DNA of 64,000 nucleotides, from NCBI RefSeq assembly GCF_964275005.1, contig NC_092701.1:8135955-8199954 (forward strand). The letters run 5' to 3'. Shown here piece after piece: positions 59,159-64,000 of this stretch; the first letter of the stretch is position 1, and every line of letters starts with the position of its first letter. The translations under genes and the position numbers were made by a program. The stretch comes from Diadema setosum. Its lineage: Eukaryota; Echinodermata; Echinoidea; Diadematoida; Diadematidae. The notes under the pieces were generated by a model that saw nothing but the letters and a program-made list of their open reading frames with translations, ran no database searches and had not been told where the DNA came from.

Positions 59159-60968
59159 CCCTGCCCAGGAAAACCAGCAACTCGTCGCCAGATGAATAAA
59201 TACACGTATACATGTATCTTCTAAATTGATGTGCAGGCGTGCCTTACGGTGAGGTGTACAGCGCCTCCAAGTTTGCTGTGGAAGGGTTCTTTGAATCGCT
59301 GCTCCCCGCTGTCAAGTCATTCAATATCAGGTGACAGCAAAACGGAATTTGTGGTACAACTCAAGTTTTTAAAGACGAAAAGAGACTAATTATTTCCTAT
59401 AACAACAAGTGCATTATCATTCCCATTGCCTAGTATGTTAGCGCATCGTCTTGTGAATGTCAGAATAGCACTCAAAGTGACATTTCAATGAATTTCACTT
59501 AGATAACACTTGCTTCACGTAGATTTGTAAGCTGTTGTTGTTGTCGTTGTTTATATGTGTTTGTTATTTAAACCCAGATCTCAAGTCCGAAACGTATGGT
59601 TTTAAGAGAAGACTGGAGTATTTTGATCTAACTCTATAGCTGTTTGGAAATGACCGAGATATAGATGATATCAAGTGTACTGGATACATCTCTTAATCCG
59701 GATGTCAAACGTACGGGTGCTGTTCGTTATTCCGAAGGTTCGCTATTCCGAAGGGTCGTTATTCCGAAGGGTCGTTAATCCGAAACATGCAATTCCCTAT
59801 ACCTAGAGGTTCGTTAATCCGAAAATCAAAAAGGGTTCGTTAATCCGAAAATTTGTGGCGTTATTCCGAAGGTTCGTTATTCCGAAGATTGGTTAATCCG
59901 AAAATGAAATTCGGAACAATGAACCTTCGGAATAACGAATCTTAGGAATAAAGAGCCTTCGGAATAACGAACATTCGGAATAACGAGCTGTAACCCAAAC
60001 GTACAGTGTATAGATCCCTCTACCGTTTGAGTCATATTTATTTGTTTCTGCTGTTTTGAAAACTCAAATCTAGTATCATGTTTAAAAAAAAAAAAATCAA
60101 GAAGGCATCGACCTTATTCCTGGATTCCAGTCTCTATGAAATCAATTTTTCCTTAGATAACATGCTGCGATATCAAGATCTACAATATGACATCAATGTC
60201 TTTGTATATCTTTACTGTATTTAAACGCTAAACATTGTCCACCTTATGATGGAAGATTATGTCAAAAAATAACGCGTTAGTTTTTGTTAATATAATTATG
60301 TCAGTAGGAGATATGTTTTACCGTTGCACAGCCACAAACGCATACATTTTCAGCCAGGTCCTCAAGTCATCACACTCAATTATAGTTCGAATTTCACTGA
60401 GATAAGTTTTAAAATTGGGGCAACTGTCGTTTTTTCAGTCCATTGTAACTACAATACGTCTACTGTATCTGACCAAGGTGGGTACTTTTTTGTGGTAGTT
60501 GTTTTTGTTGTTGATGGTGTTTTTTGTTTGTTTGTTTGTTTGTTTTGTTTGTTTTGTTTTTTTTTTGGGGGGGGGGGTGTCAGTACTAATGTGGTCTGTG
60601 GCAGTATATTCAGTTTCAATAATTATTGATTGTACCCTAGGGTTTGCATAGTAGAGCCTGCTCAAATAAAGACAAAAATGGCGACAAGAGTTTGGTCTGA
60701 CATCGAGACCCAGATCAGTGACGAAACCATTCACGACATCGATCGACGTCAACTGCGCTGCGTTCTCAACGGAATGAAATGGGCTCCAATCAATCCAGTA
60801 GACGACGTGGTCGACGCCATGATGTCGGAATGCGTTGAGGACGATAACCCGGTTTTCAGACACCTGGTTGCTCACCCCTTGATCAAGGGGTCGCTGGAAG
60901 GGCCCAGTGCCGACCTTACGGGAGAAAAAACTATCGCCATGCTGCGGAAGATGTTTGGGACTGAGTAG
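56805..60968 (+). CDS. Short-chain dehydrogenase, RDH8/HSD17B1-like (SDR28C type), four exons
   Basis: Exons 56805-57069, 58356-58535, 59237-59330 and 60641-60968 join in frame (phases 1, 1, 2; donors GTGAGT, GTACGG, GTGACA; acceptors TTGTAG, GTGCAG, CCCTAG) to 288 residues. It has the Rossmann cofactor motif TGCSSGLG (9-16), NVAG for the usual NNAG (90-93), catalytic S143 in ISVTSVGG, and Y156/K160 in YSASK. The order and EGFFESL...VEP context match RDH8/17-beta-HSD1, which reduce retinal or oestrone with NAD(P)H. The substrate here is unknown. The C-terminal domain ([14 protein letters not shown] region) is diverged and ends KMFGTE. All four splice sites fit and no lesion was seen, so it is probably functional. 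A broken copy lies at 14096-28708. Confidence 0.88.
57589..57945. mobile_element. TTAA MITE, copy 3, truncated
   Basis: Begins TTAAAGGAGACTTCCG and follows 24765-25231 in the same orientation through GCATGCATAGATTATACAC, but breaks off at TATTGTTTCTCGAGC with the right end missing. Lies in SDR intron 1 of the intact gene. Confidence 0.7.
57946..58355. other. Rest of SDR intron 1, unassigned
   Basis: Holds GAGCGC-flanked sequence with a short inverted GCGCTCCTA/AGGAGCGC pair near 58152 and 58198. It is not shared with the pseudogene intron, so may be another small insertion. No family recognised. Confidence 0.35.
58839..58914. repeat. Near-perfect 76-bp palindrome in SDR intron 2
   Basis: TACCAAAAGGCGCTAAATCC plus AT is followed by an 8-base loop and its exact inverse (22-bp perfect stem). 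The stem extends outward through TATGAAGAG and CTCTTCATA with a few mismatches. It is probably a tiny MITE, but within the SDR transcript it would fold as a long hairpin. Confidence 0.85.
59034..59158. repeat. (GT)n microsatellite, ~125 bp
   Basis: Long GT run with a few substitutions, ending in GTGTGACCCTGC, the tip sequence of the 44628-45297 element family. It lies 78 bases before SDR exon 3. Confidence 0.95.
59715..59995. mobile_element. Fold-back MITE with perfect 9-bp TSD CAAACGTAC
   Basis: Both ends are built from repeated TTCGTTATTCCGAAGG units, four or more on the left and inverted on the right. Tips read GGGTGCTGTTCG and CGAGCTGTAACC. CAAACGTAC is exact at 59706-59714 and 59996-60004. 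In segment A the corresponding site (GTTAAACAAACAGTG near 27591) is empty. The 9-bp duplication and long inverted ends suggest a Mutator-like (MULE) non-autonomous unit. It lies in SDR intron 3. Confidence 0.9.
59996..60640. other. Rest of SDR intron 3
   Basis: Aligns with 27600-28234 of segment A, for example GTTTGAGTCATATTTATTTG at 27626 and 60027. Holds T/G-rich runs near 60520-60578. Confidence 0.55.
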
Positions 60969-61050
60969 ATTGTGTGTTCGATCATACGTGCAGGAGTGTT
61001 TCAATTCCATCACACATTTTGCTTCTATTCTTTCTCTTCTGACAGCCAAA

Positions 61051-61239
61051 CGATCAGCTCTCCTTCACGGAAATCAGTCATATCAGCGTCATCATCCCAC
61101 ACGGGACATTTATGCTCTGCTTTCTGTATCAAGTCAATTTAATAATTTATGTTAGCCACATTACTAAGCCGTTCGTTCACAAAGCTGGTAATAGATGTTT
61201 CAGAGATAATGCCAGAAATTCTTGCTCAGCCTAAAACAG
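61051..61239 (+). pseudogene. GPCR remnant, TM7 and C-terminal end only (copy 3)
   Basis: From CGATCAGCTCTCCTTC onward it matches 33260-33441 of the intact GPCR: DQLSFTEISHIS, PHGTFMLCFLYQV and CFRDNARN are recognisable. The TM7 motif NLFVY reads KPFVH, 6 extra bases (ATAATT-type) interrupt TM7, and TM1-TM6 are absent. The SDR stop lies only ~80 bases upstream, so a deletion removed the intergenic DNA and most of the receptor. Similarity continues into the 3' flank. Confidence 0.85.
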
Positions 61240-61994
61240 GTAATCTGCTCTCATGTTTACCACTTACAATCTATGGGCCAGACCGAGAACAAGACTCGTC
61301 AATGTGTGAGGAGATTTAAATGTCTTCCAACACCTCTTCCATAAATTTACTCTGAAAATCATGATGTGGTCAGTAATTTGCACATTCCAATGTTTGGTAA
61401 GTAATGACAGTACAAACTACTTTCACATACATCAACAGTTTTTTTTTATTATAAAACGTCGCAATTCCACGTCTTTACAACACTATGATTAAATTCCAAT
61501 GAATTTACTATTGTTTTGTAAGGTACCTAGTTTATATAATAAGATAACTAAGATAACTAAGACAACTAACATAACTAAGATACTAAGATTATAGAATAAG
61601 AACCTGTATGAGTTCATTAGTTGTTAGTGTTTTTTGTATTGGGACTGAATTATGTATTGTACAGTAAATCATGAGATCTCTTGGGATATGCGAATTGCAT
61701 CAGTCACGGTCATGGCAGCATTTTGTGAGGTACACACACACACACACACACACAAATGACTGCACACATAGCGTAGTACCATGTATGCATTCCTTGTGCT
61801 TTGACATGATCAGGAAATGGAAGCAAATATGTCATCAAAATGACAGAAAATAATGGCCCGAAGTAAAATGAAAGTAAAATGAAACATAAGATTTGAATTT
61901 AAATTTGCGCTGCCAGATTGGGCCAACAACAACGACAAAAAATAATCTTTTCGGAAATTTGGTGGACCGACGTCCAGCTTGCTTGCGTCCGCGA
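61240..61994. other. 3' flank shared with segment A
   Basis: Matches 33442-34330 in parts (GCATTTTGTGAGGTAC at 61718; GATCAGGAAATGG at 61808). A (CA)n run lies at 61732-61755. The start of a GGGCTCGACACTAAC-family remnant lies at about 61860-61994. Confidence 0.5.
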
Positions 61995-62412
61995 TGGCAC
62001 GTGGTGTAATTCTTTTTTTTTTTCCCTTTCTTTTTCCTTTTCTTTTTTCTTTCTTTTTTCCCTTCCCAATTATTTTGATTTCATGTCAGTTGACATCGCT
62101 TCGTTTTATTTTGTTTTGTATTGCTGTCTTGTGTATTTTCTGATGGTCCCATATCGTACAAGCTTTGCTTCTTAGTGGGACCCTCCATTTCCATCCCTAT
62201 CCTTAGCTAACTTGTATCATACGCTTTTAATATATTAACAAAGATATACATGTAATTGCGGGGTTTTTTTTTTTCATCTGCTATTCATTTTCATATGTAC
62301 TTTGTTAAATCACATTCTGCAATGATTACAAATATCATGTACATATGAATTGAATATAATTTCTTTGTTTATTTGATGGAAGTGAAAATAAATTTGAATC
62401 TTGAATCTTTAC
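61995..62412 (+). mobile_element. LINE 3' end with (TTGAATC)n tail
   Basis: 3' untranslated region with GGTCCCATATCGTACAAGC and GTGGGACCCTCC, then AAATAAATTTGAATCTTGAATC at the end, split here for length as AATAAA plus TTGAATC units. It divides a GGGCTCGACACTAAC-family remnant whose right end (CCGCTAATGTCTGGCCCTGC) resumes at 62427. The matching remnant at 34115-34335 has no LINE, so the insertion postdates the duplication. Confidence 0.6.
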
Positions 62413-62447
62413 TGGCCCCTTGCCACCGCTAATGTCTGGCCCTGCAA

Positions 62448-64000
62448 AGAGAGCTGTAAGGGTTCCTGTCGTTACCAGTCGAGACTTCAGTCACGAAAAA
62501 GAAAGCTACTGTACAATGATAAGAAAAAGTAAAGAACGGTGGACATTTGTGAAGAAAGTCGGAAGAATAATTATTGTCTTCAATATCAGAAGTCTTGTAA
62601 TATCGTAATCAGTGTGGATTTATGATCTCAATGTTAATGAAATGCAATAAAGCAGCCACAATTCTTCTTACCGATTTGGTGAACTCCAGCATACAGTATT
62701 ATTATTGTAAAATTATGTAATGTAAGCCTCTATGGTTGTATTGGTTGCTTTCTAAATGGAATCTGCAGGATTTTCTTTTTCTCTGGAAGTACCATGATCG
62801 TAAAACTGCCATGTAATGTACATTTTATACTATTTTCAATTGTTTAATTCATTTATAGCAAGTTTCAGCTAAATTATCTTGCTTTGGAATCCACTAAAGA
62901 GTATTGTGACCACCTTCACCTCACGCAGACCAGAGCATTCTTGAATGAACAAATCCAGAAAAAAAAAGATCCAGAAATATTCTCTGTGAGGTAATGTACC
63001 AGTAAACAAGTTTGATGTGATGCGTCTCATATCATTCTAAACCAATTGTATTTTTGTTACACATATTTCACAAAAAAGAAATTCCGAATACTACACCTTG
63101 TATAGATTCATGATGTAACGAAAAGTAAAGTTTGACAATCATTGGTGAATAGTTCGATGTTCGATGCTTGTAAACCTTCTTGAAAGTAACAGTACTTATC
63201 TCTAGAACTGGTGTTTCGTATAGATGATATAAAATGATTTTGAATAAGAATTTTTTTCAGAAGGATTATCTTCGCATTAATTAGAAATAAACTTATGATC
63301 CCAGACTTGAAAATATCATGCAGGCATTGCTGACTGCAAATCATTTTCAAACACCAGGTTTTGTATCAATAGACTTTATTTTTTTTCCAAATCATTAACA
63401 TCATTAACACTGAAGTATCGCATAGACTGAAAACAGACAAATATAGCAAAAAAAAATAATAACTTTATCCTAAATTTGATGAGCAATGATACAGTTTGTA
63501 TTTGGCAAACTCTTCCGCACACTTGATCGCAACAATTGAAAACAACATGATATTTTTATGACTCACAATACGAAAATTTCTGCTGCATAAAAAAGTCTTT
63601 CAAATGAATGCAAAATAAGTGTAAATGGTGATGTGATTGTAGAATATCAAAATGTACCCGTCAACAAGAAAATTTGTCCAAAAGACTGATATATTTCTTT
63701 ATTCATTATGCTTGAATTCCTGAGATTCTTAACCCTATTCCCACATTTTTTTTTTGTTTGCCATTTTAGCCATATCCCACCCCCTCCCCACGTTTCGCGT
63801 GACTTTCCGCAACGCGTGGTGCTCTCGACGCGACATTTTATGACTTTTTTTTTTTCAAGTATCGCGCAACTTTTGAGGCCAAATTTGTTGCTCCCGGGCA
63901 TACCGTCTTGAAGCCACGTCCCTTCGAAAAAAAAAATCATCGACAAAAAAAATATTATTGCTCAAAACATGCTTTTGTGTGCAAATCCAATGTAAATTTT
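62448..64000. other. Non-coding DNA
   Basis: No gene or recognised element was seen. Short A- and T-runs only. Confidence 0.5.

Noticed and set aside
58849-59213. ORFs of THTHTH and VCVCVC repeats
   Set aside because: Translations of the GT microsatellite in both strands.
61913-62175. ORF MGQQQRQKIIF... as a gene
   Set aside because: Lies across the junction of a MITE remnant and a LINE 3' untranslated region and is dominated by a T-rich run.

Overview
The window looks like AT-rich nuclear DNA of an animal, most likely a marine invertebrate deuterostome such as an echinoderm. That assignment is an inference. It rests on one gene with four exons and GT/AG introns, single-exon class A GPCR genes, and a dense mix of CR1/Jockey-type LINEs, tRNA-derived SINEs, a PIF/Harbinger transposon and many fold-back elements. 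No bacterial, organellar or LTR-element signal was recognised. Most of the 64 kb is repeats and non-coding DNA.

Layout. 1-6.9 kb: non-coding DNA with a LINE 3' end and a ~108-bp minisatellite with a higher-order period. 7.3-8.4 kb (minus): intact intronless GPCR. 8.4-14 kb: mostly non-coding, with one Harbinger-type MITE. 14.1-28.7 kb: broken copy of an RDH8/HSD17B1-like short-chain dehydrogenase (SDR). Its first intron holds an ~11.3-kb inverted-repeat-ended insertion (14475-25769), which itself holds a decayed Harbinger transposon, LINE fragments and some unassigned exon-like ORFs. 28.9-31.3 kb: a non-autonomous element with 13-bp terminal repeats. 32.4-33.4 kb (plus): second intact GPCR. 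34-51 kb: repeat-rich DNA with SINEs, an endonuclease-only LINE ORF and several MITE families. 51.9-56.0 kb (minus): a nearly intact LINE. 56.8-61.0 kb (plus): complete four-exon SDR gene of 288 residues. 61.05-61.24 kb: 3' remnant of a third GPCR. 61.3-64 kb: non-coding.

Main interpretation. Segments A (~11.9-34.3 kb) and B (~51.15-62.4 kb) are ancient copies of one block in the same orientation, with order upstream DNA, SDR, GPCR, downstream DNA. Each copy kept a different gene: in A the GPCR is intact and the SDR is broken; in B the SDR is intact and the GPCR is reduced to its last ~60 codons. Because the two copies act as each other's empty site, several mobile-element insertions can be delimited from the sequence alone, including the LINE at 51865-55993, the fold-back at 59715-59995, the MITE in the last SDR exon at 28447-28590 and the large intron insertion.

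Limits: exon structures were read by eye, and family names for non-autonomous elements rest on terminal repeats and target-site duplications (TSDs) only.
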